From contig OY282380.1 in assembly GCA_958295885.1 (NCBI GenBank), positions 1,364,001-1,428,000 on the forward strand: a DNA stretch of 64,000 bases. Direction: 5' to 3'. Each line of letters opens with the position of its first letter. Position 1 is the first letter of the stretch. Made by a program: the position numbers and the translations under genes. Below are positions 36,871 through 46,428 of this stretch, in pieces. Origin of the DNA: Arenicellales bacterium (GTDB taxonomy: Bacteria > Pseudomonadota > Gammaproteobacteria > Arenicellales > JAJDZL01). Below the pieces are notes generated by a model. The model was given only the letters and a program-made list of their open reading frames with translations. It was not told the DNA's origin and did no database searches.

Positions 36871-37532
36871 TGAATAGAAAATTATTTCCAATTGAAATAA
36901 CTGAGCCGAAAATTTCCGGCTTTTTATTGGTAGAGGGAATTAACGATGCAATTTTCTTTTCCGTAATGCTGAACTGCCTAGACTTAGGCAGTTCAGTTCA
37001 AGTCGCTCAGATGGGTGGAATTGATTAATTGGATCAAAGTCTAGAAGCACTAATAAAACTAGACGAATTTTTCCAATTAAGGAATCTTGGAGTCATTAGG
37101 GATGCTGATGACGATTCTTCTAAAGCTTTCCAGAAAGTACGTAACTCGCTCAAGAGATTCAATCTACCGGCCCCAGATCAAGCTTATGAATATGTCAATG
37201 GCAATCTAAGAGTAGCTGTCGCTATAGTTCCTGATGCGAATTCAGAAGGCAATCTAGAGACACTTTGTCTGCGCACGTTGGACAAATCCAAACTGGCATG
37301 CATTGATAAATATATTGATTGCATAACCCGGAACAATACACCTGTAAAGGAGAAAGATCTTTCACACGCAAAATTGTATTCTTATCTCGCGGTTGGTGCA
37401 GAAAAAAGCAGTCATCACGCAAGACATAAACCAGGACTTCGAGTGGGTGAATCTGCAGAAGCTGGTGTATGGAAATGGGATTCATCGGAATTTGTCAGGA
37501 TTAAAGAATTTCTACTCGAATTATCAAGCTAG
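36870..37532 (+). pseudogene. DUF3226 (TOPRIM-like) effector, interrupted by an in-frame TAA
   Basis: Reading from ATG 36870 gives MNRKLFPIEITEPK, GFLLVEGINDAIFF (TOPRIM-type glutamate motif VEGxND, residues 21-26) and AQMGGID, then TAA at 37026-37028, then in the same frame LDQSLEALIKL, LGVIRDADDDS (the DxD motif, residues 78-80), VAIVPDANSEGNLE and ETLCLRTLDKSKLACIDKYIDCI, as in full DUF3226 proteins. The total would be about 220 aa. The stop separates the two acidic motifs. A TTG at 37029 could start the second part alone. Most simply a nonsense mutation inactivated the effector; a sequencing error is the main alternative. Confidence 0.8.
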
Positions 37533-37599
37533 GGCTATTCCTTTATCAATGTGGCTCAATGAGTGGTTATGAAACTCAATTTCGCAGAAACAACGACGA

Positions 37600-38382
37600 A
37601 TTTAGATGTAAGACTCAGTGAATTTCACTACAGGTAAGAGTACGACGGACTGATGATGTGATTAGCGGTCGCATGCAACAGCCGTTGAGGCAGTTGGAGT
37701 TGCCATAAGCCACGATTGAAACCATAGACAAATTCGTAAATGTTCTCGTGCAGGCAACGACCGCTGACACCGTGAATTCTTCCCAGCCCGAAACTTTAAG
37801 ACTGCCGATGACGATGTGTATCACTGGCAAGCCGCTGAGCGACTGGTTACGGCGGTGTCACACGAGCGTCCCACTGACAGTGTTCCGACACGATTTTCAA
37901 AGCAGCAAAAGCATCGCTGCGAACCCAGCAACGTGGTTAAGACGTTGCGTAAATTTTTGAACATATGGCTGAACTATCCGTTTGAAGACTTCCACCGCCA
38001 GGAAACCTGCCTCATCGCCGCGTCCGCCTTTATCAGAACTCATCAGATAAACGGCTGTGAACCGTTTCCGCAGTAACAGTTTCGTGTGCTCGAATACGGT
38101 GCCGACGCTTGATGTCGGCGCTGGTTTCATTGATGAAGGCAGTGACGGATCAAAATATGAGCTTGATCCCGACCGCAGCGCGGTCACTCGAAGCCGTTCG
38201 ATCAACGATGTTGTTTCAACTCTTCCAAACCAGCTTCCCGTGTGGAGAAAGTGGAACACCAATCCACGAAATCAGTTGGTTTCTGCTGCACGTCTGTCTC
38301 CTGTTTATCAAGATATAAATATCTGTTTATATTTACTTATATTGATGACAATTACACCACAGTCTGAAACAGACTTAGAAGC
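37600..38382 (-). mobile_element. IS1595 family insertion sequence, decayed, right copy (inverted)
   Basis: On the minus strand it repeats the left copy: outer end at 38362-38382 (complement GCTTCTAAGTCTGTTTCAGAC), the QQKPTDFVDW start, SVGTVFEHTKLLLRKR, LMSSDKGG, and a C-terminal part near 37620-37830. It is shorter, with internal deletions and shifts. The inner end near 37600 is poorly conserved, so that boundary is approximate. With the left copy it brackets the ATPase/DUF3226 pair. Confidence 0.8.
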
Positions 38383-38626
38383 AAATAATTTTATCCATCT
38401 TCATGATGCATCACTTGATTTCGGTTTACTTCAATGAATTCTCGATGGAAATGCCTGTATTATTGTTCTGAAGCAGGTGCTTTCATGTTTGGTGAAGCAG
38501 CTATTGAGCTGTTGCTTCCAAATCCAGAATCCTGTTTTGATCTGAAATTCAAAGAGTAATAGTCAACGCCAAGTGCGGCATGTGGAATCCACCTCGCAGC
38601 AGTTCGTCTCCATACCATTAACCATT

Positions 38627-41317
38627 ATGCACTCACCAAAAAATCAACTTTATCTCGTGGATGGTACAGCCTTTGCTTACCGCGCCCACTATGCTCGCCT
38701 TACATTGACGAATTCGAGAGGCGAACCTACCGACGCAGTCTATGGATTTGTAAATATGCTCAACCGAATCATCCGATTTCAATCACCGGAATATCTCGCG
38801 GTTGTTTTCGATGCAAAGGGCAAAACCTTTCGAAATGATTTGTACCCGGAGTACAAAGCCAACCGCAAACCGATGCCAGATGATTTGAGAATCCAATACC
38901 CGCTGATTCAGGAATTGGTGGAAGCAATGGGCATTAAGTCCATATCCATACCCGGTGTTGAAGCGGATGATGTGATCGGCACTTTGGCGGTTGCCGCTGA
39001 CCGCGTTGGCTGGGAAACCGTCATCGCATCCGTGGACAAAGACCTGGCTCAAGTGGTCAATGAATCAATCTCAATGCGCGATGAACACAATGAGATCGAT
39101 TATGGACCCGAACAGATTCTCGACAAATTTGGTGTATTGCCTCAGCAAATCGTCGGTTTTCTGGCTTTGGTTGGTGATTCCTCTGACAACATCCCCGGAG
39201 TGCGTTTGGTTGGAAAAAAAACGGCGGCCAAGTGGTTGGCCAAATACGGCTCTCTGGATCGCATATTGCAAAATGCGAATGAGATTAAAGGCAAGGCTGG
39301 AGAAAATCTACGCAATTCTGTAGGACAGATTGAATTATCAACAAGTCTTGCAACCCTCAGACTCAACGTGGATGTCGGCTATGAATTGGAAGAACTTGCC
39401 ATATCTGACCCGAACAAAAAAGAACTGCGCAGACTGTATTCTCGCTTGGAATTCCGTTCCTTGCTCAGGGCATTGGACGAAGATAATGAGGCAGCGGAAG
39501 AACAAGCGCCCCGTTATCACACTGTAAACGAAAAAAAGTCTTTCACTCGCCTTATTGAACGACTGAATCGCGCCAAACAGTTTGCGGTGGATACAGAAAC
39601 CACCGGATTTGATATGAAACGTGATTCTCTCGTGGGAATTTCGATCAGTTTGGAAGCAAAAGAAGGATTCTACATTCCGCTTGCTCACAACTACTTAAAC
39701 GTGCCAAAACAATTGGACCGGGAACAGGTGCTAAGCCAGCTGAAGCCGATTATGGAAAATTCCAATATCGGAAAAATCGTGCAAAATCTGAAGTTTGACG
39801 CGAATGTCTTTGCAAAATATGGAATTGAGATCAAAGGAAAGATTTTCGATACGATGCTTGAGTCATATGTATTGGACAGCACATCAGTCTCAACACACAG
39901 CCTCGATAATCTCGCACTCAAGTATCTTGATTATTCGACAACGAAATTTGAAGACGTTGCCGGCAAAGGAAAAAAACAGGTTTCTTTTGATTTGGTCGAT
40001 ATCGACACGGCCACTCACTATGCAGCTGAAGATACTGACATTACACTTCAGCTTCATGAAATTATGTGGCCGAGAATTGAGTCCACCGCTCCGCTGAAAA
40101 AGGTTTTCGAAGAGATCGAAATGCCCTTGGTACCGGTTCTAGATCGTATGGAACACCATGGCGTACTGCTTGACCGAGATGAATTAAGGAATCAGAGCTT
40201 GGATTTACAGACGCGGATGCAGACCATTGAGACAGAGATCTTTCAGGAAGCCGGAACAAGTTTCAATTTAGCATCACCCAAACAGATTCAGGCAGTTCTG
40301 TACGGCAAGCTGGGACTTCCTTCCACTCAAAAAACATCGACTGGCGCACCGTCCACGTCCGAATCCGCTCTGAGAGATCTTGCGAAAACCTATGACGTGC
40401 CCAGATTAATTCTGGAACATCGCCACTTTGCAAAACTCAAATCCACTTACACCGATAAATTGACTGAACTCGTTGATGCAGATACGGGAAGGGTCCATAC
40501 ATCATTTCATCAAACCGTAGCTGCAACGGGCCGACTCTCTTCTTCCAATCCCAACCTGCAGAATATTCCGATACGCACGCCCGAAGGACAGCGCATTCGA
40601 GAAGCATTCATTGCCGAACCGGACCATGTGCTGGTATCAATCGATTACTCTCAGATTGAGCTTCGATTAATGGCTCACGTTTCAGAAGATGAGCGGCTCG
40701 CTGAAGCATTTTTCACTGGCGAAGACGTGCATCGATTTACCGCTTCAGAAGTCTTTGACGCGCCTTTAGAGGAAGTAACGTCAAACCAGCGTCGACACGC
40801 AAAGGCGATTAATTTTGGTTTGATGTACGGAATGTCGGCATTTGGGCTCTCACGTCAGCTTGATATCGAAGTGCATCAGGCAAAACACTACATGGAGCAG
40901 TATTTTGCGCGCTATCCCGGAGTCGAACTTTTTATGGAGCATACAAAAAATTGGGCCAAAAAGAAACGCTACGTGGAAACCATCTACGGGCGTCGATTGT
41001 ATCTTAGTAATATCAACTCAAATAATTACGCGATGCGCCAGCGTGCCGAACGAGCGGCGATCAACGCTCCTCTTCAGGGTTCAGCAGCAGACATTATTAA
41101 ATTAGCGATGATTGAAGTGGACCAATGGCTGTCTGAATCAGCATTCAAAGCAAAGATGATTTTGCAGGTACATGATGAGCTGGTTTTTGAGGTGCCGACC
41201 GACAAACAGCAATATCTAATCGATCACGTCAAGTCCTTGATGGAAAATGTGGTGAAACTTAAGGTTCCACTGGTGGCGAATGCGGGAGTCGGAATGAATT
41301 GGGCTAGTGCGCACTGA
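38627..41317 (+). CDS. polA: DNA polymerase I
   Basis: A full three-domain enzyme of about 896 aa for Okazaki-fragment processing and repair. The 5' nuclease domain (residues 1-290) begins LYLVDGTAFAYRAHYA; the proofreading domain keeps DTETTGFD near 322, so 3'-5' exonuclease is expected to be active; the polymerase domain has motif A DYSQIELRLMA near 673, motif B RRHAKAINFGLMYG and motif C QVHDELVFEVP near 848. The ATG at 38627 gives the standard N-terminus; an in-frame upstream start (38573) would add 18 unsupported residues. Its 3' end overlaps engB by 14 bases, convergent. Confidence 0.97.
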   Translation: MHSPKNQLYLVDGTAFAYRAHYARLTLTNSRGEPTDAVYGFVNMLNRIIRFQSPEYLAVVFDAKGKTFRNDLYPEYKANRKPMPDDLRIQYPLIQELVEAMGIKSISIPGVEADDVIGTLAVAADRVGWETVIASVDKDLAQVVNESISMRDEHNEIDYGPEQILDKFGVLPQQIVGFLALVGDSSDNIPGVRLVGKKTAAKWLAKYGSLDRILQNANEIKGKAGENLRNSVGQIELSTSLATLRLNVDVGYELEELAISDPNKKELRRLYSRLEFRSLLRALDEDNEAAEEQAPRYHTVNEKKSFTRLIERLNRAKQFAVDTETTGFDMKRDSLVGISISLEAKEGFYIPLAHNYLNVPKQLDREQVLSQLKPIMENSNIGKIVQNLKFDANVFAKYGIEIKGKIFDTMLESYVLDSTSVSTHSLDNLALKYLDYSTTKFEDVAGKGKKQVSFDLVDIDTATHYAAEDTDITLQLHEIMWPRIESTAPLKKVFEEIEMPLVPVLDRMEHHGVLLDRDELRNQSLDLQTRMQTIETEIFQEAGTSFNLASPKQIQAVLYGKLGLPSTQKTSTGAPSTSESALRDLAKTYDVPRLILEHRHFAKLKSTYTDKLTELVDADTGRVHTSFHQTVAATGRLSSSNPNLQNIPIRTPEGQRIREAFIAEPDHVLVSIDYSQIELRLMAHVSEDERLAEAFFTGEDVHRFTASEVFDAPLEEVTSNQRRHAKAINFGLMYGMSAFGLSRQLDIEVHQAKHYMEQYFARYPGVELFMEHTKNWAKKKRYVETIYGRRLYLSNINSNNYAMRQRAERAAINAPLQGSAADIIKLAMIEVDQWLSESAFKAKMILQVHDELVFEVPTDKQQYLIDHVKSLMENVVKLKVPLVANAGVGMNWASAH

Positions 41318-41918
41318 CTCGGCTCGATTCGCTCAGAATTCTGTGAATCCACTGCTTTGCCTCATCTAATCCGATGCCAGTTCGGCTGGAAAATGCCTGG
41401 AAAGTAACGTAATCATAGTCATACAGCTGCTGCTTTACCGTACGCAGGACGACACTTCGTTGTGATTTTGAAATTTTGTCGGCCTTGGTCAACAAAATAT
41501 GAATGCTGACCGCGGACTGGCCGCACCAGTAGATGAATTGCTGGTCAAGTTCCTTCAGTGGATGTCGTATGTCCATGGTCAGAATTAAGCCGATCAAACT
41601 CTTTCTGGTGACAAAATACTGCTCGATAACGCGTGACCAATGCAATCGCACCTTTGCTGGGACTTTTGCATATCCATAGCCAGGGAGGTCGACCAACCGC
41701 GTTGTAGAATTCAATTCAAAAAAGACAATTTGCTGTGTTCGCCCTGGTGTTTTGCTCGTTCTTGCAAGTCCTTTACGCTCGGTAATGGCATTAAGCGCAC
41801 TAGACTTGCCACTATTGGAACGCCCGGCAAATGCAACCTCAAGTCCTTCATCGTTCATCCACTGTGATGCTTTATGAGCAGCAGTTATAAATTTTGCCTG
41901 ATTCAAATAAATCGTCAC
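41304..41918 (-). CDS. engB: Ribosome biogenesis GTP-binding protein EngB (YihA/YsxC)
   Basis: A 204-aa GTPase for 50S assembly. G1 GRSNSGKSSALNAI (residues 32-45), G3 LVDLPGYGYAKVP, G4 LTKADK and the family's FQAFSS G5-like motif are present. Convergent with polA, the conserved gammaproteobacterial neighbourhood (engB, cytochrome c4, polA). Note the G1 serine in GRSNSGKS (commonly GRSNAGKS). Confidence 0.96.
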   Translation of the reverse strand: MTIYLNQAKFITAAHKASQWMNDEGLEVAFAGRSNSGKSSALNAITERKGLARTSKTPGRTQQIVFFELNSTTRLVDLPGYGYAKVPAKVRLHWSRVIEQYFVTRKSLIGLILTMDIRHPLKELDQQFIYWCGQSAVSIHILLTKADKISKSQRSVVLRTVKQQLYDYDYVTFQAFSSRTGIGLDEAKQWIHRILSESSRVSAH

Positions 41919-42515
41919 CTGATAAAAACTCCAGATTTCAGTATATACAGCCAGATATTAGGTTAGATAGAGAGACTGGCTCTAAATTGTAAGCATGTTC
42001 ATTGCTGAGAGAATTGTGTCGTTAACAATTGTTGAGTTCTAACATAAGACGGAGGCATAAATTTATATTCTCCCACGGCTTGGCGTAAAACTAACGTGAT
42101 GACGGTGTGCATACCACTTTTGTGAGAATTTTCGTCCCATGCCTTCCCTGATTCTGGTGAAACGGCAGCATTTGCTGCACCTCAACAGTTATCAATTAGT
42201 TTAACATGCAATCACAGCTGCCACGACGTACATCTAAAGAAAGACGCTTAGTTTCGCCATTATTTCAAAAAATGTAGGACGTATATACGCCCTTGATCTT
42301 GGCAAGGCACATCACAACCCTAACTGTGCGCAAATTGGCAGAATTCATGAACATAGATGGACTGAAATGTATCGTGATAAATTTGCTGTAGCACCGACCG
42401 ATGTCACCGAATCCATTTCAAATTCAGTCTCGGTTTGGAAACAATTTTGCAGGAAAGCAGGTAGTAAACATACAGGAATTATGAATAATCCGTTAATTCA
42501 GGGGGAGTTGGATTT
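41919..42515. other. Intergenic region between engB and the DUF1828 gene
   Basis: About 600 bp with no gene I can support. It must contain the engB and DUF1828 promoters. Together with 43314-43937 it marks DNA inserted into the normally close engB/cytochrome c4 pair. Confidence 0.5.
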
Positions 42516-43313
42516 ATGAACAACGATCGAATTTTTGAATCACTTCAGCGCGGCTTTGGCGATCAGTTCATCTGTACGGATTTCGATGACTTCCAGCGTG
42601 TACAAACACCCTATCTTTATCCTGACGGCGAACATATTGACTTGTATTGCAAGTCTAAAAATGGCGTCATCACTATAACAGATTTTGCTGAAACCACGGG
42701 ATGGCTGAGCATGCATTCAGTGTCTGGCAGCAGGTCAAACAGTCAAATTCTAATGATTGAGGATGCTTGTGTTACCCATGGAGTAGAATTTCAACGAGGG
42801 ATGATTCAGGCGCGCTGCAGCTCGGTTGATGAATTGGCACCTGTATTTACTCGGGTTGCTCAGGCAGCATTGCGCATATCCGACCTTTGGTTTACGTTTC
42901 GTACATCTGATGCAGATTCAAAAGAGTCAGTTGCAGATGAGGTCGCTGATTGTTTGGATGGATGGCGGCTTGCATATAAACGGAAAATAAAGCATTCAGG
43001 CAGATCTGAGCGCGCTTGGACTATTGATTTTGAGGTGACTGCCGATCATGCAAGCAAACTAGTGCAAATATTGTCTTCGCCAACCCGTTCAGGTAAAAGT
43101 CGCGTCACAGAGCATGTCGCTGCGGCCTGGTTCGACCTAAAACATAGTGAGAGTTTCAAACATCTCCATAATAATGCGGGATTCATATCCCTATTTCACG
43201 ACGAAAACAATGTTTGGAAGGACCAAGACTACAGATTGCTCGAACCCTTATCTACCATTTCGAAGTGGTCGAATCGAGAGGAATTTAGATTGAAGCTCGA
43301 CGAAGCAGCTTAA
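42516..43313 (+). CDS. DUF1828/DUF1829 domain protein
   Basis: The 265-aa protein has an N-terminal DUF1828 region (about 1-130; QTPYLYPDGEHIDLY, ITITDFAETTGWL) and a C-terminal DUF1829-like region (about 170-260; ERAWTIDFEVTADHASKLVQIL). The family is scattered, often in mobile or defence-related contexts, with no settled function. It is monocistronic, with gene-free DNA on both sides. GGGGGA lies upstream of the ATG. It splits the usual engB and cytochrome c4 neighbourhood, suggesting an accessory insertion. Confidence 0.75.
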   Translation: MNNDRIFESLQRGFGDQFICTDFDDFQRVQTPYLYPDGEHIDLYCKSKNGVITITDFAETTGWLSMHSVSGSRSNSQILMIEDACVTHGVEFQRGMIQARCSSVDELAPVFTRVAQAALRISDLWFTFRTSDADSKESVADEVADCLDGWRLAYKRKIKHSGRSERAWTIDFEVTADHASKLVQILSSPTRSGKSRVTEHVAAAWFDLKHSESFKHLHNNAGFISLFHDENNVWKDQDYRLLEPLSTISKWSNREEFRLKLDEAA

Positions 43314-43937
43314 ATCTTTTTTCGCAAATTTGTGATGCTCCCTGAAATTCTCCGATGGGTCTGTCAAGGTTTCTAATTTTTCGAGAATTCGAAATTACGG
43401 CTCGTTACAGGAAAATCTCGGTCGTAGACTTTTATTTTTTAAATTTTGCGCAGTCTTTTGCTTTCAGAGTATTTGCGGACGATATGCGTTAGGATGACAG
43501 TCGGGTCGAAAAATCAGGCGATCATCGCTATCTTGGAATCGTTCTCGTTTAACTCACCGCATAGCAGGTTCAAGTGAAAACGCTGTTGAATAGACTGCTT
43601 GTCAGTGGAGAAAGTCCAGATTATGCAGCAGCTGGGCGACGCACGCCCAACCGGCATAGACGGCGAAATTCTTGGAGGTTTCTCGGATTTTGCAAGGTAC
43701 GATCTTCATAAACCCTATTCAATGTAGTGTTTCTCACATCGGGGGAAACGCCGATGCTTGGTAAAACCGGACCTGAACAGGGCTGTTTCTACTGTAACTA
43801 GGTTCTTTCTCGGAGTCTGGGTGATTTGTAAAACAAAGAGAAATCTTATTTCGTGATATATTTAGCGTTGCATTATCAGTAGACAAAATAATTAAATTTC
43901 TCCAGTTTATTCTGCTATCTATCTATTTGTTGGTTCT
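43314..43937. other. Intergenic region before cytochrome c4
   Basis: About 620 bp. A stretch at 43560-43760 reads like decayed coding sequence on the minus strand (IGFMKIVPCKIRETSKNF, YAGWACVAQLLHN), possibly an old transposase, but I cannot assign it. The end of the gap should hold the cytochrome promoter. Confidence 0.4.
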
Positions 43938-44549
43938 ATGCAATTGAAAGTCATAACTCTGATCTCAGTTTTCGGCCTAAGTCTCACACTCTCGTCGTCG
44001 GTCTTCGCAGCAGGTGATCCCGAAAAAGGCAAAGCAAAAACAGCGGTCTGTGCCGCCTGTCATGGGACAGACGGAAATAGCATCAACCCCGAATTCCCCA
44101 AAATTGCTGGACAAATTCCCGGCTATGTCGCAGATCAGCTCGCAGCATATCAATCCGGTAAACGAAAAAGCAACGTTATGATGGGGATGTTGCAAAATTT
44201 ATCTGAACAGGACATGCAGGATATTGATGCATACTACGCCCAGTTTGAACAGACTAAAGCCAGTATCGGCGAAAGCGATTTAACCGCTGCGAAACGAGGA
44301 AAAGAAATTTATCGAGCTGGAATCAGTCAATTTTCAGTTCCTGCCTGCATGGCCTGTCACGGTCCTGCAGGTAAGGGCATACCCTCGCGATACCCGAAAG
44401 TTTCCGGTCAATACAAAAACTATCTTGTGCAATCTCTGCTTGAATTCAAAGCTGGAGACCGGGTTAGCGAAGAAATGAATACGATTGCGTTCAGGCTGTC
44501 CGTTGAGCAGATTGAAGACTTGGCCATATACATGCAGGGCCTATACTGA
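43938..44549 (+). CDS. Diheme cytochrome c4
   Basis: A 203-aa periplasmic electron carrier. A signal peptide (residues 1-24, ending SSSVFAA) is followed by two cytochrome c domains with heme motifs CAACH near 37 and CMACH near 137, and methionine ligand regions (NVMMGMLQNLS; MNTIAFRLS). Domain order and length fit cytochrome c4, which passes electrons to cbb3-type oxidases. Its stop overlaps the convergent pgi stop by 9 bases. Confidence 0.93.
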   Translation: MQLKVITLISVFGLSLTLSSSVFAAGDPEKGKAKTAVCAACHGTDGNSINPEFPKIAGQIPGYVADQLAAYQSGKRKSNVMMGMLQNLSEQDMQDIDAYYAQFEQTKASIGESDLTAAKRGKEIYRAGISQFSVPACMACHGPAGKGIPSRYPKVSGQYKNYLVQSLLEFKAGDRVSEEMNTIAFRLSVEQIEDLAIYMQGLY

Positions 44550-46142
44550 CCTCCTGCAGTTTTGCAGCTGCTCGATCATCCATTCCAGACTCGAGCGGAT
44601 GGGAGACTTAAGCCACAGAAGATCGACCTGTTTCTCCAATTCGATCAGAGTATCTGCGTCCGCCGCCGCTTGTGTGTTGAACAGCTGCATGAACGTGTAA
44701 TCTCTTTGCGAAACTGGAAGGTCGTTTTCCTGCTGTGACCCGATCACTACAAACCGGCCTGTTCCCCAACCGCCTTTGTGAAATTGACCGGTAGAGTGCA
44801 GATATTGAGGACCGTAACTGTAAACCACCGTTCGATCGATTAATTTGCTCATCAGATCGACAAGTTTCTGCATCAGCCGTTCAATTTCGGCATCGGTGTT
44901 GCAGTAAACAAGCAATGCTACATAGTCTGTTCCTGCCTTTGACGCCTGAATCTCGCTAACCAGAGATCCAAATGACTTTTCAGATTTAAATTTGCAAGAA
45001 TCAATGGAATCAGTGTATCGAGATGAACTGTCTAATTTCTTTGAGAGTTTCTCTCTCAGCAACTGCTTGCTGCGTTCAACATCCGGCTGATTGAATGGAT
45101 TCACACCAATCAGCAGGGCAGCCATGACAACAGCCAATCCCCAACTCAGGAAAAATTCGGCAAGTTGGCTCAGGTCGGCGACTCGAAAAGATAAAGTTAC
45201 ACCGCAATCTTCAAGGCCTCTTCCAAATGCCACGCGTATCTCATCGCATGATTCAACATTGGTTTTTGATGTCTTGAGCACCGGAAGCACGCCCAAACCT
45301 GACTTTCCTAAGCTTTCCGCAACCAGCTGCTCAACCCACCGAAGGATGGGTGACAGACCAGAAGACGCCCTCAACCACATTTGGATTGGGCTGTTTGTTG
45401 AACCAGCCGCTAAAATTCCAGCGAGTCGGATGATCTTGTGAGTGCGAGTCGATCCAGCGTCCTGTAATTTCGCGATCAGAACCGACACCGTTTTGAGAAT
45501 TTGACGACTGTCGATGCCAGCCGCTTGGGTCGGGACCAGAGCAAGCTTGCTGAAGGCGCAAAAACGTCCTGCAACCCAAGGATCGCTGGCACATGTTGCA
45601 ATCTCATTGGCAATCGCCCAATTCCGCAAGGGACTGACCGCTTGATCCGTAACGACGAGAAAAGCCTGAGGCGATTGGACGCGCTCAAATAGACTGCTCG
45701 CTAGATCCAGAGTTTCAACCGTCGCACCGGATTTACTGCAGATCACGAAAAATTGATTATTGTCGCGTAGGTTGGAAACAACGTCCAAAACAGCGTCTGG
45801 AGCGGTTGTGTCCAGCACAAGCAATCTGCGACCTGAACCGAGGTTTGGCAAACAGGCATAAGCGCTCGCGGATGCATTCGCGCCGCCCATGCCCACTAGG
45901 ACAACTGAATTGGACTGCGCATATGAAGGGACAATATCTGTGACTTCGCGAGTAGAGCGCAGTCCTGAATCCATCCAATCCATTGCGTGAGCTGCCGCTG
46001 CATCTCCTGACAGCAGTGAAGTCCACAAACCTGATTCCTTGTTCAACAGTCTGACGAGAGTATTCTCCTCAGTCAGAATTTGTTCAAGCGCACTTAATTC
46101 AGCAAAGGGCCTGCCACTAAATACGCATTTTGTCCAGGACAT
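44541..46142 (-). CDS. pgi: Glucose-6-phosphate isomerase (Tal-Pgi type)
   Basis: A 533-aa SIS-fold isomerase interconverting glucose 6-phosphate and fructose 6-phosphate. VLVGMGGANAS, ICSKSGATVETL and the C-terminal GPQYLHSTGQFHKGGWGTGRFVVI, DYTFMQLFNTQAAADADTL segments resemble the isomerase half of bifunctional transaldolase/isomerases more than E. coli Pgi. The transaldolase half is not encoded next to it. The G(I/M)GGANAS loop has Ala/Asn where the family often has SLG, so activity is likely but not certain. Last gene of the run from uvrD. Confidence 0.85.
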   Translation of the reverse strand: MSWTKCVFSGRPFAELSALEQILTEENTLVRLLNKESGLWTSLLSGDAAAAHAMDWMDSGLRSTREVTDIVPSYAQSNSVVLVGMGGANASASAYACLPNLGSGRRLLVLDTTAPDAVLDVVSNLRDNNQFFVICSKSGATVETLDLASSLFERVQSPQAFLVVTDQAVSPLRNWAIANEIATCASDPWVAGRFCAFSKLALVPTQAAGIDSRQILKTVSVLIAKLQDAGSTRTHKIIRLAGILAAGSTNSPIQMWLRASSGLSPILRWVEQLVAESLGKSGLGVLPVLKTSKTNVESCDEIRVAFGRGLEDCGVTLSFRVADLSQLAEFFLSWGLAVVMAALLIGVNPFNQPDVERSKQLLREKLSKKLDSSSRYTDSIDSCKFKSEKSFGSLVSEIQASKAGTDYVALLVYCNTDAEIERLMQKLVDLMSKLIDRTVVYSYGPQYLHSTGQFHKGGWGTGRFVVIGSQQENDLPVSQRDYTFMQLFNTQAAADADTLIELEKQVDLLWLKSPIRSSLEWMIEQLQNCRRSV

Positions 46143-46212
46143 GTCTGTCTTGTTGAGGTGCTAATCCTACCCAACAACGACCGAAAAAGGCAATCAAATC
46201 ATTTGATCCAGT

Positions 46213-46419
46213 CTAATCTACCAAAACAAATCGAGTGCCGCAGTAGGGGCAGATTTCGCTGCGGGTATCCTCAATGGGCAGATAAACCCGAGGGTGTGAA
46301 TCCCACAGCCTCATTCTTTCCAAGGGACAATGCAGAGGCAGATCGTCGCGCGTCACCTCAACGTAAGATTCGGTATTCGGTGTATCACCGGGTTTGGGTT
46401 GATACGGTTGTGTCGCCAT
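46213..46419 (-). CDS. zf-CHCC zinc-finger domain protein
   Basis: A 68-aa protein with HCPLE, HPRVYLPI and ICPYCGTRF, the Cys-His-Cys-Cys zinc ligands of the zf-CHCC family (related to the C-terminus of complex I subunit NDUFS6). In gammaproteobacteria it commonly neighbours ilvE, as here (9 bases after ilvE). Function not established. Confidence 0.9.
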   Translation of the reverse strand: MATQPYQPKPGDTPNTESYVEVTRDDLPLHCPLERMRLWDSHPRVYLPIEDTRSEICPYCGTRFVLVD

Positions 46420-46428
46420 AACTTAAGA

